From positions 210,017-274,016 of the forward strand of contig JAVSML010024335.1 of the NCBI GenBank assembly GCA_038503035.1: a stretch of 64,000 bases of DNA, written 5' to 3'. Positions 12,267-25,312 of the stretch are shown one piece after another. The notes under the pieces are model-generated. The model was not told where the DNA came from and made no database searches. It saw only the letters and a program-made list of their open reading frames with translations. Within the stretch, counting starts at the first letter, position 1. Each line of letters begins with the position of its first letter. The translations under genes and the position numbers were made by a program. The DNA comes from Crocodylus rhombifer (Eukaryota; Chordata; Crocodylia; Crocodylidae).

Positions 12267-13310
12267 TATTGGTCATGATCCTAGTCTCCTCCTACACTGG
12301 TAGGCTGGGTGCCTGACAATCATCAGCTGGGGCCATTTGAACCTCACTGTGGTCCACAGAGCTCAAATCCTGGGGCAATCCTGATCTCCCACCACCTGGC
12401 AGGGATCAAAGGGACCACTGTATCTGCCAGCTGATTGGGACCACTCTGGGGCTCAAGCCCTGGGCCGGAATGCTTGCAACACATTCAAGTTATAGTGTCA
12501 TACAAACCAGCCACAAAAATATTACACTTTTCCCAAGTAATATCTCTGTGGTTGGTTTATGATTTTACAATGCCATAAATTCTGTAAACATGTAGCCGGT
12601 GCTATTTCTGGCATGATTAACAACTTAATCACTCCAGAAACATAACATGTGCCAGGGACCTCAGTCACAGAATTCATAGGTTAATTTGAATGTTATATGT
12701 ATTGCCAGAATGTGAAGAGTGAACAGCTGTAATAATTTACTTTAACACTGCTCATTAGTGTGCTGAAATGCTTGTTTTTTGGGAAAAGTTCCTGTTGTTC
12801 CTAAGGGTGTAGTTACATGTTACAATTAGCACCTGATAACTCTAAGTAATGTTAGCCACTTTTAAAGCTAGCATGTGCTGTGAGGAGTCACACTTTAAGG
12901 GTTAATACCCTCTCTCATTTGCACAGCTCTGACCTGCTGGTGAGCAAGGGCCATGGCTGGGAGCTGCCAAGGCTGCTCCATAGCTACCCCACTTGCCCAC
13001 TTGCTAGCAGTGGTACAGGGTGGGGGGAGAGAAGGAAAGGGAGCAGGGGCCCCATAGCTTGGATGGCCCCCCATGCTATTCTGCTCTGTTCAGACTGCCC
13101 TACTGTCACACTGTGCCACCCTCTTCCCCACCCCCCCATGGAGCTTTTCCCTGGCTCTTTGCTCCCCTGTGACTGCCAGTGCTATCCCCAGATTAAGCGA
13201 ACTTTCTCTCCTGTTCCAAGATCTACATTTAGCCTGAGGATAGTAATGGTGAAAGGGGGTTGAGTTTCCCATCCCTGTCTGCTCCTGGTCTCCCTGGAGC
13301 CCACACCACC

Positions 13311-13500
13311 TCTGCATGCCTGGATCCAGTCCTCACCACTCCTGCCAGACCACGTATTGGGCCATGCTGTCCCTATATTTATAGATCCAGTCTGTGGGCT
13401 CCTGCCAGGCCACAGATCAGGCCAGGCTGAATCTGTACACCTGGATCCAGCCTGCAGGCCCCTAGCAGGCCATGGATTGGGCCATGCCAGACCTGCATGC
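13311..13500. repeat. 60-bp minisatellite, three copies
   Basis: Three head-to-tail copies start near 13311, 13371 and 13432. Each has a CTG.A..CCTGGATCCAG start, a CTCCTGCCAGGCCA middle and a GATTGGGCCATGC end. The period of 60-61 bases keeps reading frames open by chance, which explains the open frames on both strands. The surrounding GC-rich stretch (12880-13560) is unclassified. Confidence 0.8.
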
Positions 13501-16254
13501 CCCCTACCCAATGACTGCCCAGTAACTCCCTGTCTTCTCCCACTTCCCCCTCTTCCTTCCCTTCCTTTCCACTCCCTACTGATCTATTATTACAATAAAG
13601 CTACTCAGCTATCAATCCAGGGCACAAGAGTCTGGGAGAGTAGCTAGTCTACCTAGGAACAGTGCCTCCTGGTATATAGGATGATGTTGATTTGATATTT
13701 AATCTCAGTGGAGCAGCCCAACAGGCTAAGGTAACTTGAGCTGGGTAGCACAGTTCAAAGATAATCCTTGCCTGAAATGGTGCAACTTTAAGACACTTAG
13801 AGGATACTTGCACTTGTTAACCAGCTTCAACGTGCAGATGATCATATGTTAAATCCCCTTAATTTTGTCTAAGCGTAGCATCTAGCCTCACCCTAAGAAA
13901 CAGTGTACGGTCCTTGGTAATCCTGTCTGCCCAACCCTTATAATACTTCTGCATTCTCAAGTAATCCACAGCCAATGTTATTCCAACCAAAGAAATCCCA
14001 GGGACCTACCTTAAAGATGGGTTTCCCCACTGTCGTTGCAGGATGGGGGGTGGTCCATAAGGTAAAGGCAATAGCAGTTTGGAGCTGTATTACCTTTCTC
14101 TGTTAATGAAGGACTTCAGCCACAGAAGTCCTACAGCCCAGGTCCCCATACAAGATGGGCCTGTCTTGTCCAGACAAACTATGCACCATTTCTCATCATA
14201 TAGAACTAATCCTATGACTCCTGCTGCGCCTTAAGAAAGCAGCAGAAAAACAACAGTTGTATGACAGTGTAAGAAAGGGAAAAGAGGAAAGGCATGTGTG
14301 TGGGGCAGGCTGACACCAAGGTATTTTTCACATTCTGGAGAATAAAGTTTTTTCTTGAATATCAAAATTAAAGAAAAAGTCAAAACAACCTTGGGAAGAA
14401 AAGACACATTCAGCTTTTATGAATGCAGCTTATTTAGTAATTATTACAGAAGAACTAAGATAAGACCTTAAAGCTGCTATTCGTCTGGCTTTTGTGAGTC
14501 AGAGTAAGAAGGGTGGTTTTCCACAGGGAAAAGTCAATAGAAAAAATAGGTTTAAGTGGACTCTCCATGAAAAGACCTACTCTCAAATCCAAAAAAGTCT
14601 AGTAAAAGACTCTACAACAGATCTTAAATTACCACATACTTCTGCCACGAGTCTTTATAATAGGGCAATAACCTACATTGCAGGTGTCCTCCTGAAATTC
14701 TAAGACCAAAGTGAAATGCAGTCTTACTGTCTTAAAGTTGAAGTCATCCTTTAAATGCTGTCAATAAATGAAAGAGTGAAAGACTTAAAGAAAGAGGTAT
14801 GCAATCCCCTTAGGTATTGCTCCAGCATACTGGAGTGAGGATAAACAGATTGTTCCTAATTATAGCAGTTACTGTTAGGAATCTGTAACTTTACCCCAAC
14901 TACAGGTTGTGAGTAAAGCCCCACTCTTGTTCCCTTTTTTATTTAGAAATCAACCACAGTTTTACTATAGGAGGGAAAAAAATCTTTAACTCTTCATCTC
15001 CTCACACTGATAAGTTTGGCCAGAGTCAAAAACAAAGAATTTGACCCTTATTTCTACTTCAAAATGACAGCTTATTTTCTAATTGGGTGCACAATACTCT
15101 AAAGCTCTCTACAACACTTCTGAACCTTTTGAAATGGTACTTCAAAGGATATATTGTACTGAGTAGGGTTTAAGAAAAAGAGAGCCTTGCTACACATAAA
15201 GCAGAGTAAGGGAGATAGGACAGAAAATCTACAGCTACAGAAGAACTGGACTGAATTTGGCCTCTGATGAATAACTGTAATGATGAATAACTGTAATGGT
15301 ACCAGGATATTTCTAATGCCAAACTTGTATGAGCATTTCAAATAAATGATTTATCCAATGCTCAAAGCTGTTTCTGGTTTTGAACAGACCTACCACTTTT
15401 TTGTGTATTTCCTCCAATTTCTCTGCTACAGCCAACAAAATAAAGATAATGCCTATTGTCCTGCCCACCCCCTCCACCACCCCTCCCCCATAATTTAAAT
15501 ATTAATTTCCCGGAAATTTTAATTCAGAAGATCTCACCATGGGAAAGAAAATGGTACTCACAGGCTTTGGATACAAAGTAAATCACTAGTTTTATTACAT
15601 ACTATATGCTGATAGTTAAGGGCCCCTGCCCAAGTATGCAAAAACAATTAAACAAATAGCTTACCACTTCCTGTATCACTCTTTGAAGAAGCTGAGCAGG
15701 ATCTCATTGAGATGCTTTCCCTGCTAGTACTCTTGTGGCTGGAAAGAGAAATTCATCCTAGATGTAACTGCTGAAATGAACAGAGTTACATCAGGGATAA
15801 ATTAAGAATGAGCTACCGAAAACAGGAGAGACAGAGAACAGCAGTGTGGGCTGAAAGCTACCAGGAGGAAATTCAGTTTGACTAAGGTAGAAAAATCTTA
15901 GCGTTGCCTGCTGCAGTGTAGCATTCTGCACTACCTGATGACATGCCTTCAGAATGCAGGATAGTTACCTTTAATGATTATTTTCTCTCCTCCTACCCAG
16001 AAAGTAAGGCTGATTCTAATGAAAAAGACCTAATAAAATCAGAGAAAGAAGACATGAGGGCTTTTTGTTATATTTTTATTCCTTGATGAAAGTTAAAAAC
16101 CTAGGTACTAGTTTATTCACACAACCTCAGTAATGTGTTTGTTTCATCTTGAATTAATGAAAACAACTGTGATTCACCATCTACTGAGTGGGGATAGGTT
16201 CATTACAACTAACACAACAGGGAGAATAATTTATGTATACACATTGGTTGCTTG

Positions 16255-16530
16255 TAGACATTAACCCCCCTCCCCCCCCAACACCACCGCACTTTAGAGG
16301 AAGCAGTAGCGCATTACTTCGACCTGGCTCCGCAGCGTCTGTATAGATCAGGAGCTTTAGAGGGGCTTTTTGGCACTTCTATCTAAAATGGAGTCAATCA
16401 GCTATTAGATAAAAGTGCTAAAAAAGCCGCGCTAAAGCCCAATCTATACAGCTGTCAGGTGAGGCAGGTCCAGCTAATTTGATGCCTCTTCTGGGCATGC
16501 AGTGGCCACAGCATTAGAGCATGTGGAATT
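16255..16530. mobile_element. Hairpin MITE
   Basis: The core 16339-16452 is an inverted repeat: TGTATAGATCAGGAGCTTTAG facing CTAAAGCCCAATCTATACA, with GGCTTTTTGGCACTTCTATCTAA facing TTAGATAAAAGTGCTAAAAAAG. Outer boundaries are approximate, starting at GCTTGTAGACATTAACCCCC. The TGTATAGAT ends resemble Harbinger-type MITE termini, but no target duplication was confirmed. Confidence 0.7.
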
Positions 16531-17178
16531 AAGTGCCTTTTTCTTTTCTTTTTTTAACATCTGCAGGCAGCCATAAATACACACTCATCTACCCCACCTT
16601 TAGCAATCCCAAACTGTCCAGCCTATCCCACAGTAGTTATTCTCAGGGAGAATGCTGCTGTTATTCCTCACTGTCAGTATTCAGTAGCACTGGAATTATT
16701 TTTCATTTCCTATGCAATACGTGAATAAAAATTGGGTCCAGATTACAAGTTGTTTGTTTTGTTTGCTCTTTCGTGCAGTTGTGTAGCATCAAGAACTTGC
16801 AAACTGTACTTCACAGCTGGACTGTCTGCCTAGGCCAATTACCTACTGCTCTTAACAATCCCTGTGCTTGCTTTCCTCCTCAGCCCTGAAACTATGCATT
16901 CAAAAGCTTGCCTAACTTTATCCCAACTACACAGGTGGTCCAATAAAAGATATCACTACCCGAAAATCCCTGCAACTTGTGGGGGTCAATTTATAGATTA
17001 AAAAGCCAAACGCACGTACACGTCTATATAACCCCAAGAGACTTTATTTAATACTCTTCACTGATTTATGTGGCTTCTCCCTGAGACATCTGCATTTTTC
17101 ATGTTTTATACCTACTTTCTTTATGGTGTTCGAGGTTGGAAATGAAGCTCCTACTGTATTTGACAAGAATGTTTAAAT

Positions 17179-17431
17179 CAGTGCTTCTCAGTCTTCTGAA
17201 CCTGAGGCACTGCTCCACAACTTTTAGGAACTGAGTGGCACCCAATTTCAAAACTAAATATATATATTACAGCGCTTGTCTCCCTGAAGAGGGGGAAGGC
17301 AGTGGAGAACTGGCAAGGCAAGGACAAACCTGAGCCTGCATTTATCTGCTTATCACCTCATACCTCAGGACACCCTTCAAGGGAACTGGTAGCACTCCAA
17401 AGTGCTGTGGCACCATGGTTGAGAATCTCCG
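17179..17431. mobile_element. Charlie-like hAT MITE with 7/8 target duplication
   Basis: The left end is CAGTGCTTCTCAGTCTTCTGA and the right GGTTGAGAATCTCCG. Flanks are GTTTAAAT (17171-17178) and GTTTAGAT (17432-17439), 7 of 8 identical. Inner motifs GAGTGGCACCC and GTGCTGTGGCACC match the other copies of this group. Confidence 0.87.
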
Positions 17432-17487
17432 GTTTAGATAAAGTAATACTGCTTAGCATCTTTAATCACAACTATATATTTCTATAA

Positions 17488-17600
17488 TGTCTATAAACCC
17501 AGAGATTTCAAAGCACTTTACAGACATTAACTGAAATCAAAATTCATATGCTGGCCTTAGGCCCCCATTCAATCCCACTCTCATCTTCAAGAATCTCAGA
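17488..17600 (+). repeat. Possible MIR-like fragment
   Basis: The stretch AGAGATTTCAAAGCACTTTACAGACATTAACT resembles the left part of MIR-type elements (AGCACTTTACAAACATTAATT). It lies just downstream of the hAT at 17179-17431. The rest cannot be aligned by eye. Confidence 0.4.
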
Positions 17601-18110
17601 CAGCATTAAGAACTTCATTTGATAAGAGCTATTTTTTGCTTTTGATATGAATCATATAATACTACTTGCTGAGCTTGGATATCAGAGACTCCTACCTACT
17701 GCTACCTTTAAATATATAAGCAGAAATACCATGAAATGAAGACTAGCATTATAGACTGAAAAGAATTGATTGGTTTTGTTTCGGTGTTGTTTCAATTTCC
17801 ACACGATTTGTTTTACTTGTATTAAACACATCAGGTTATTTGTTATACAGGACAGACTATTATTTAATATTCAAACAAAAAAGTAGATTATTTATCAGCA
17901 AGTCACTTGGGGCACAGACAGAAATACAGCTCCTGGGTCTAACTCATGGTGATTCATAGAAAGCCCCATGAATTAAACCAGTCCTCCTGACCCAACAAAC
18001 CTTCGCTGCTGGATCAGGGGGGTGGAGGATTTGGAGCCAATCCAGAGAGGCTGAGTCTGTGCAGCCTCTCCCCTTAGCTCTGTTTCTCCCTTCCCCGTCC
18101 CAGCTCTACT

Positions 18111-18323
18111 GCTGTCTCTGGATGGGAAGGGAAAGAAGGCAGAGAAGGGACGTCTATTCTGGGGTTCTCAGTCCCACTGGAGTGAAGGGGTGAATAGACT
18201 GGAGCCCTCCTAGGTGAGGGGCTCCAACACTGCTTCCCCCCCAAAAAAAACTCCAGCAGGGCTGAGAAAACTCCAGAACAGATCACCCTCCCCTGCCTTC
18301 TCCGCCTCCCGTCCAGAGACAGC
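18111..18323. mobile_element. GC-rich long hairpin element
   Basis: The left arm starts GCTGTCTCTGGATGGGAAGG and the right arm ends CCGTCCAGAGACAGC. Further in, GTCTATTCTGGGGTTCTCAG faces GAGAAAACTCCAGAACAGATC, and CCACTGGAGTGAAGG faces CTCCAGCAGG. The arms are about 95 bases each with several mismatches. Surrounding sequence (18000-18440) is also GC-rich and may belong to the same unit. The open frames across it are not genes. Confidence 0.72.
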
Positions 18324-18544
18324 ATCTGGGGCTGGGCTGTGCTGCAGCCAGAAATGAATGATGGTGCTGTGCTTTGGAGCTCCTTCATTTGAACCCTCAA
18401 ACAATGAAGGTTAATTTGTTGCACAACCAGAGTGCTCTGCAGCTGTTTGGGCTTGGCTTTAGAGCACTTTCAAGGGGCCGACTGTGTGACAAATGTCATT
18501 TCTGTCTGGGCCCTTAGTGCTTACTCCTCAGTGCTTATTCCTTC

Positions 18545-18850
18545 AGCTTGCTCAGAAAAAACAGCTACACATCCATGACGAAGTGATCAACAAGGCTAAC
18601 CGCACTTTATCATGCATTAGCAGATGCATGATGAACAGGGCCAGGGAGGTGATATTTCCCCTCTATGCAGCACCTGTCAGGCCACAGCTGGAGTACTGCA
18701 TCCAGTTTTGGGCACCACTTCAAGAGGGATGCGGAGGATCTTGAGAGGGTTCAGAGGAGGCCACTCGTATGGTCAGATGCCTGCAGGCCAGGCCCTATGA
18801 GGAGAGACTGAGGGACTTAGATCTCTTCAGCCTTCTCTTCAGCCTTTGTT
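18545..18850 (+). mobile_element. CR1 LINE fragment (C-terminal reverse transcriptase region)
   Basis: The plus strand translates to INKANRTLSCISRCMMNR followed by LYAAPVRPQLEYCIQFWAP, the conserved end of the CR1 reverse transcriptase. A frameshift follows, then GPMRRD-like remnants and decayed sequence. It lacks the 3' tail. It is an independent copy from the one at 50580-52480, in opposite orientation. Confidence 0.88.
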
Positions 18851-20029
18851 TTTATCTTAAAACTTCATTCTGATATTTTAAGAGAAATGAAAAAATAGTG
18901 CTACATTTGTTAGTTTGGTGGTCAGAGGAGAAAAGGATTATAACACAACCCTTAAAATATGCTATAAGCATAAAAGATTATGTCAGTGAAAAATCCCTAA
19001 GAGCAAGAACCAGAGGTCATTATTTTATATAATCAAACTTCAATTGTTATTATTTTTTGGTTACTTGTGTTTGTTCTAAACTAGTGTGTTTAAGGCACAA
19101 CTGAGAATGGAGGTACCTTGTAGTAAGAGCCCAATCTAGAACTCTGGTTTCATGCACATCCACAGTGTCTTCACCAAACTAGCCGCAGGATCGTAGCCCG
19201 TTTCACTGCAGCTGCATATTGCCAGGCCAATATGAAGTGCCTAACTGAAAAATATTTCACTATGTGCAATGAAAGGAAGTTGCCGAGGGCGTGATTTGCC
19301 CTGATGTCCAAGGATAGATCCCTGTTAACTTCAATGAGCTTTTGTTGGGGCGCCTTCTGAACACAAAAAAAGGAATGTGTTTTTTCTTTGTGTTTAAAAA
19401 CAAACAAACAAAATAAATCCTACATCTATTGGCAAAAGACAAAGTATCCTTTTCATGAATGTGGCCTTTTCACTGGCTCTAGGACTCAAACCAAAAATGA
19501 ACATTTCATTTGGGTAGATTTTACCCTTTAAAGTTACAATATTTCTAAACAAAATAATTGATACTATACAACTGCAGAATCTCCTTTGCAACTACTTTCT
19601 GATTCCTCTATTTTTCTCCTTTTCCATGAAATATGTGGCCACTGCCATGATAATCTAAGCCAGCAGAGAAAAAAAAAGAGGGGGGGAAAACCCATCAAAA
19701 AAGCCTCAGATCATATAGAGCTGTCTTTCATCATGCACCAGCAGCCTTTCTTGTTCCCCGGCTTTCTCAGTGTCTGTGAGAGGGCATACACTCCCACCAA
19801 ACTCATGTGTCATGTCTCTTCAGTTTAAGACACACACTACATTTGTAGCTTTACAGGAATTAAGTTATTTTCTGTCTTTTTCACTGTCCACTGAACACAT
19901 TTTCTGTTCTCCCTCTATTATTGTTTGAGGCTGTATTGATTTGAAAATTAGAAGAAACATTTTGCTTTAATTTTTCAAGTTGCATAATCTAAATTTTCCC
20001 AGAGTTACAGTGCACTGAAAACTGAATAT

Positions 20030-20625
20030 GACCTTGTGAGTGAACAGCTTACTTGATTGTATTAACAGGGTAGTTGCTTGCAAATCAAAGGAAGTGATTC
20101 TTCCACTCTATTCAGGGTTAGTGAGGTCTCACCTAGAGTATTATGTCCAGTTCTGGACACATCCGTATAAGAAAGACTTAGACAAATTGGAAAGCATCCA
20201 GTAGAATTCAACAAAAATAATTAGAGGTCTAAGAAACATGTACAAGAAAAGGTTGGAAAGAGAGAGCTTATTTAATGAGGAGAAGAGAAGATTGAGAGAG
20301 GATGTGATAACAATAAACAAAGGGCAGTTGTACAGGGACTGGTGATAGATTCTTCTCTGTGGCCTCCTGGGTAAGCCAAAGAATAACATTAAACATTAAA
20401 TTGCAAACAGGGAACTTTAGGATATTAGAAAGAGCTACCTTACTGTGAGAATGATTAAGCAAAGGAACCAATTATGTAGAGAGGCTGTGGAATCCCCTCC
20501 CTAGCAAGGTTAGACATTTGGTTGGCATAGTTTTGATGGTAGTGATTCTGCCTTAAGCAGTGGGTTGGACAAGTTAACCTCTTGAAGTCCCTTCCAGTCC
20601 TATTTTTCTGTGATTCCAGGAAAAG
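20030..20625 (+). mobile_element. CR1 LINE 3' end, old copy
   Basis: The plus strand follows the CR1 C-terminal coding region (TTCAGGGTTAGTGAGG.CTCACC, LEYYVQFW-like) and ends with the 3' UTR signature GTTGGACAAG...GAAGTCCCTTCCAGTCC near 20610, followed by CTGTGATTCC. It is more diverged than the 50580 copy, with small indels throughout. Confidence 0.88.
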
Positions 20626-21182
20626 GATTCCAGGAAAAGATAGTCTGTGCAGGGCATTGATTTGAGTGGTGTAAAAATATGCCTGTTACCTTGCACTGCA
20701 TTATGATTGCTGCCTGAGCAATGCTATTTCCCCCCCCCAAAACTAATTTTGTTTTTTCAAAGGAAAAATCATGGGCTGAAGCTCCAAGTTTTAAAAGTGT
20801 AAAGAATAACTGAGTGAATATCATCTGCCATCTTTTCATTCATTCTCAAATCAGCTTATAAATAGTGGCAACTGCAATTTTCATTTTAATATGAGCCAGA
20901 TTCTATATGCAAACTATGATGGGGGTAACCCAATACATTGTGAGCATATCACCCCTACCCTGCCTTTACTACACCACAGGAATATTTGATTGCTGCACAT
21001 TCTGTAGTCATTATGGTGAGGACCCTTGCTGACCCGTATGCCTCGAATGCCAGAGTTCAGAATTCAGCTTCAACAGTATGCTTTAAAATTCAAATAAAAA
21101 AATTAAGCTATCTGGACTCTAGTACCTGTGCATTCCCAAACAATATACAGTTGATTCAGTAGGCTAGATTCTGCTGTCAGCA

Positions 21183-21655
21183 GGTGCATCTACACGTGCT
21201 ATTAGTGCACACGAATACACTCTGGAGTTTATTGCTCCCAGGCACTACATCCAATGCTTGTTCCCAGGACCATAAACACTGAGCTGGGTTGAAGCAGCCC
21301 TGGCTGGCAGGGAGTCTAGGGGGTCAGCTTGCCACCGCAGAGCTGCTACCCCTGGCTTAATGTGCTCCAGAGGTGCTGGCTGGGGCATGGGGATGCTTTA
21401 GTGCAGGGCTAACTGGCAGGCAGCCCCCACACTGAAGCACCCTTGTGCCCCAGATAGCCAGGGCAGCATCTACACATACACTGCTGTGGAGTAGAAAACT
21501 CAGGAGCAGGTTAGTACCTGTATTTATAAGTACTATCTTGCTGCAGAGTTAATTTATCTACTCTGGCATAATAGGGGCACATGTGTAGGTACATTACATT
21601 TACTGCACAGCTAATTAGTCAACTACATAGTAAACATCTTGTGCAGACATGCCCA
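21183..21655. mobile_element. MITE of the GGTGCATCTACA family with nested hairpin
   Basis: It begins GGTGCATCTACACGTGCTATTAG, shares AATACACTCTGGAGTTTATTGC with 2805-2907, and ends GTAAACATCTTGTGCAGACATGCCC. Inside, GCATCTACACATACACTGCTG..GAGTAG (21468 onward) faces CTACTCTGGCATAATAGGGGCACATGTGTAGGTAC, suggesting a nested or compound element. Confidence 0.65.
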
Positions 21656-24600
21656 GACAGGCACAATCTAAGAAATTAAACTGACTCTAATCAGGACTAA
21701 GGTCCATTCCCCCTCCAATCCTATCAGGACTGTGCGTGCTACTCCGTAGTATAGCTAGGGCTGAGCAAAAGGGGTACCAACTTGGGGTGCCAACTGCACC
21801 CTGGCAACAGTGCTCTTGCAGGATTAGCCATTGCACAGACAGTGTGCTTTTGCTGCTTTAAGAGCAAGAACCAGGGTGGGTAGAGCACATGGTAACTGCA
21901 GCAGCAGCAGAAGACAGAGACTGTTTCATGTAAGACTCGTTGCCCACTCCTCCGCTCTCAGAAACTGTCCCCTCTTCCACACACATGCTGTGCTGCAGGT
22001 TTACCCAGGGTGCAAACCCTCCTTTCTATACCATTGATGCTACTTAAATATTTGTGTGCTTAGGTCCACACTCCTAGTACTTCAAACAGCAGTCTAAGTT
22101 ACTGAATCAAAAGTCAAGCTAATATGTGAGGTAGATGTGAAAAAAATGTCCCAACTTGGTATTATTCATTTTTGTGAACTCTATTTAGAAAATGTCTCTC
22201 TGATTTTCATGTAAGGCTTTGTTATTCATGAGCCCTCCCTTACTCAAGCTAAAGAGTCATGGCCCTTCTAATATAATGGGTAGATACAAATTTGACAGTC
22301 AGCAGAAAAAGTTTATTTCTAACCTACTTATCATACAGTGAAATGTTCAACACAGTTGAGTCTGATCTGTGCTTTAACCATTTTCTTATGATAAAGATTT
22401 TTCAAATATTATGCAAAGCATGTTTTATACTCTTTACCATATTTTACACTCATAAGCTCTACACATATTGTAATATATTTTCCATGCTTTGTTTTGAAAT
22501 ATTTAAGCGAAAAAACTTAACGGTAAGAAAATGCAACATACAATTTGGTAAATCATCCAATGAGTGTCTTTACCATTGTCGTAGCCTAGCAACTAGAAAC
22601 TTTACATTAGGTGGAATGCACCGGTAGTTTCTTTGAAATACCACAAGAGGGGAAAAATGGCCCTAAAGAAAAGATTCATTTCCTCTCCAATGCATGGCTC
22701 CTCTAAAAACATCACTCATTATTAATATTGCATAAACCAGAATAAGGGTAGTTTTTTAGGAACACTAATAGATCCAGTAGTACAGAATACACATTTTTTT
22801 TTTTAACTCATTTTCAGTGGAGGTGCTGGAGAGGCAGTAATTAAGGGATAGAGGACGTCTACTCTGTGCTTGGGAAAAAACAAAACAAAAACAGTGGATT
22901 ATTTTCCAAAAAGTAAGTCTATTTGCTTGGCGTTTGTGAGAGGCAATTTTCAACTACATAGAAAACACTTCAGATGATTCATATATAATAAAAGAATAGA
23001 AAGGTACTCATGTAGCATTTGCAAGGAGTTTCAGTTCTAATTTACATCACAAGAACCTCCCTTGTGCAAAGCATTAAACAGTAGGTTTAAATATTAACTG
23101 CTTTTTTCACATTCTGAAGGCCAACCTGTCAACGCTGATGGTTGATGACAAACAATGGTGACAGAAGTGACAGTGTAAATTATTTTGTTATCACATGCCT
23201 GAATATATGGCCAGCCAGACCTCTGCATTTCAATGCAAGGACTCTGTTCCAAGCAAAAGAAACATGTTTCTTTTATTCCCTTACTGCTTCTCCAAATTAC
23301 TTCCTAACTCACCTAATCCTTTAGTTACCTGGATAGATGCCTTCAGCAACAGGCTGCAGGAAGTTATTCTGTGCCATTTTTCATCCTTTCTGAACCTCCT
23401 TCCTCTGTGACCTTCTTAGCTTATGTTGAAGGGCCAGAAATCAGGTTCAGCTTGTAATGTACCTAACCCATTAGTGGGTGGAGGCATATATACTTGGTGA
23501 CAGGAGGTTTGTGGTAAAACAAACAGACTAATATCACCAAATAAGGATTCTCCCCAGAAATCCTATTTATATTTCTGACTTGCACTCTGAACTGAGACTA
23601 GCCATTTTTCTGTTGTTATTCTGCGGTTTCTCATATCTATAATACAAGACTTCTGATTTCCAACATAGGAGACAAATGCAAAATAAGGTACTTAGACAAA
23701 AACTGATAGAAGCGATACTTGAAAGGTGTAGACAAATTGTACCAAGTTAAAACAGAAGTTGGGTGGGAGGGATGAGGGTAGGGACTGACATCTACCAGAT
23801 GCTCTGAGGTGACTGGTTCATGCATCTGTTCCTATCCCATGCTCAATGAAAGCTAAACATATTTTATCCCTGAATGAAATGGGGCTAAGTTACCATGGTT
23901 TAACTTAGAAATAAGAGTGGGAATATGACGCAGTTACTGCAAATAATATGTGTTCATACCTACAGACAAATACGCCTTGTAATAAGCCTGACAGTGGCAC
24001 ACAAAATGGGTAAATAATTCACATTTTACAAAACAACATTCCTGAAAATGTAGTCAACACTTTGCATGTTATATAGCATAGACATTGCAGCATACAATTT
24101 AATAATGTAAACCTATAAAGCTTGGATGTTTTAGTGCAGCTTTTTCTAAATCACTACCATTACTACTCCTGCTCATACTAGCATGGTTGTTGCTTTTTAA
24201 GGGTTTTTTTTCTTTTGCACAGAACCATTACGTTAAACAACTATAAAAGAGGCCAAATCTGAAAGAAAATAAGAAAAGAAATACTCAGGACTTTGGATTT
24301 TGTCATGTACAAACTGACTTTTCAGTGGAGCAGAAATGCACATGAATGTGGATCTTTTGAGCAAACTAGGACTGATTTAGAGTTATGCAATATAATTTTG
24401 CACTGTAGTTTCACACATTGTGAATAGGATAGATGATGAAACTCAGTGGACCTGGCTGTGATGTGCTTTGATATTTGGGGGCTATTTGAAGGGAAATCCT
24501 GACATAGGTATGCATGGATGTGGTCAGAGGAAGAAAGTATGCATCAGAATTCTGTCTCTTAGCAACAACATAAGGCTTTGGTTTCGAAGACAGCTGCTGA

Positions 24601-24990
24601 ATCATGTAAAATAAGCCATACATAACATGAATTGTTTTAATAAAATAAACACTTTAAATGTTTAAAGGCATTACACAGGGGGTTGTAATATGCATTTATA
24701 AAGAGGAGCAGTGATGCCACCAGCTGTACAATTAAAGTATGGTCTTAGCATTGTAGGTGTAGGAGGGAGTAGCAACCTCATTTATAATTATATTATCACT
24801 AGCTGAGATGCTGACTACCATTAGATAAATTATTTAAAACTCATTATTGACTGAAGCTACCAGAATGGCCACTGTCTTGTTCCAAATAAACCCTACATAA
24901 ACTGTAGGGGGATGAAACTCATGGCTTTGCAGACAGTAACCTGAAACCAGGTTAAACATGGTACAAGTTACATTCACAGACTAACATTAA

Positions 24991-25312
24991 GGGCATTTGT
25001 ACATATGCTTGCGCTGCAGCACCAGGCGGTTTTAGAAGTGCCCAATGCTGCGGCACATGCATTTGTATAAATGGCAAAATGCACCAGTGCTGATAAAACA
25101 GCAGCAGTGCGGTTTTGAACTAAAACACATTGTGTTTTAGTTCAAAAGTGTGCTGCCACCATTTTCTGCATACTGACACACATTTTGCCACTCATACAAT
25201 TGCACATGACACAGCATAGTGCATGTCAGCTCATGTGCGGAGCAGGCTTGACTAATTGAGTCTTCTCTGATCCGCTGCATCGCAGTACAAAAATGTATAT
25301 GTATAAATGGTC
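24991..25312. mobile_element. Palindromic MITE, copy 2 (322 bp)
   Basis: The ends are GGGCATTTGTACATATG and (reverse complement) GACCATTTATACATATAC. The centre GAACTAAAACACA-TTGTGTTTTAGTTC is a perfect palindrome. The arms match those of the copy at 7288-7626, including GTCAGCTCATGTGCGGAGCAG versus GTATCAGCTCATGTGCACAGCAG. No coding capacity. The superfamily is not certain. Confidence 0.87.
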
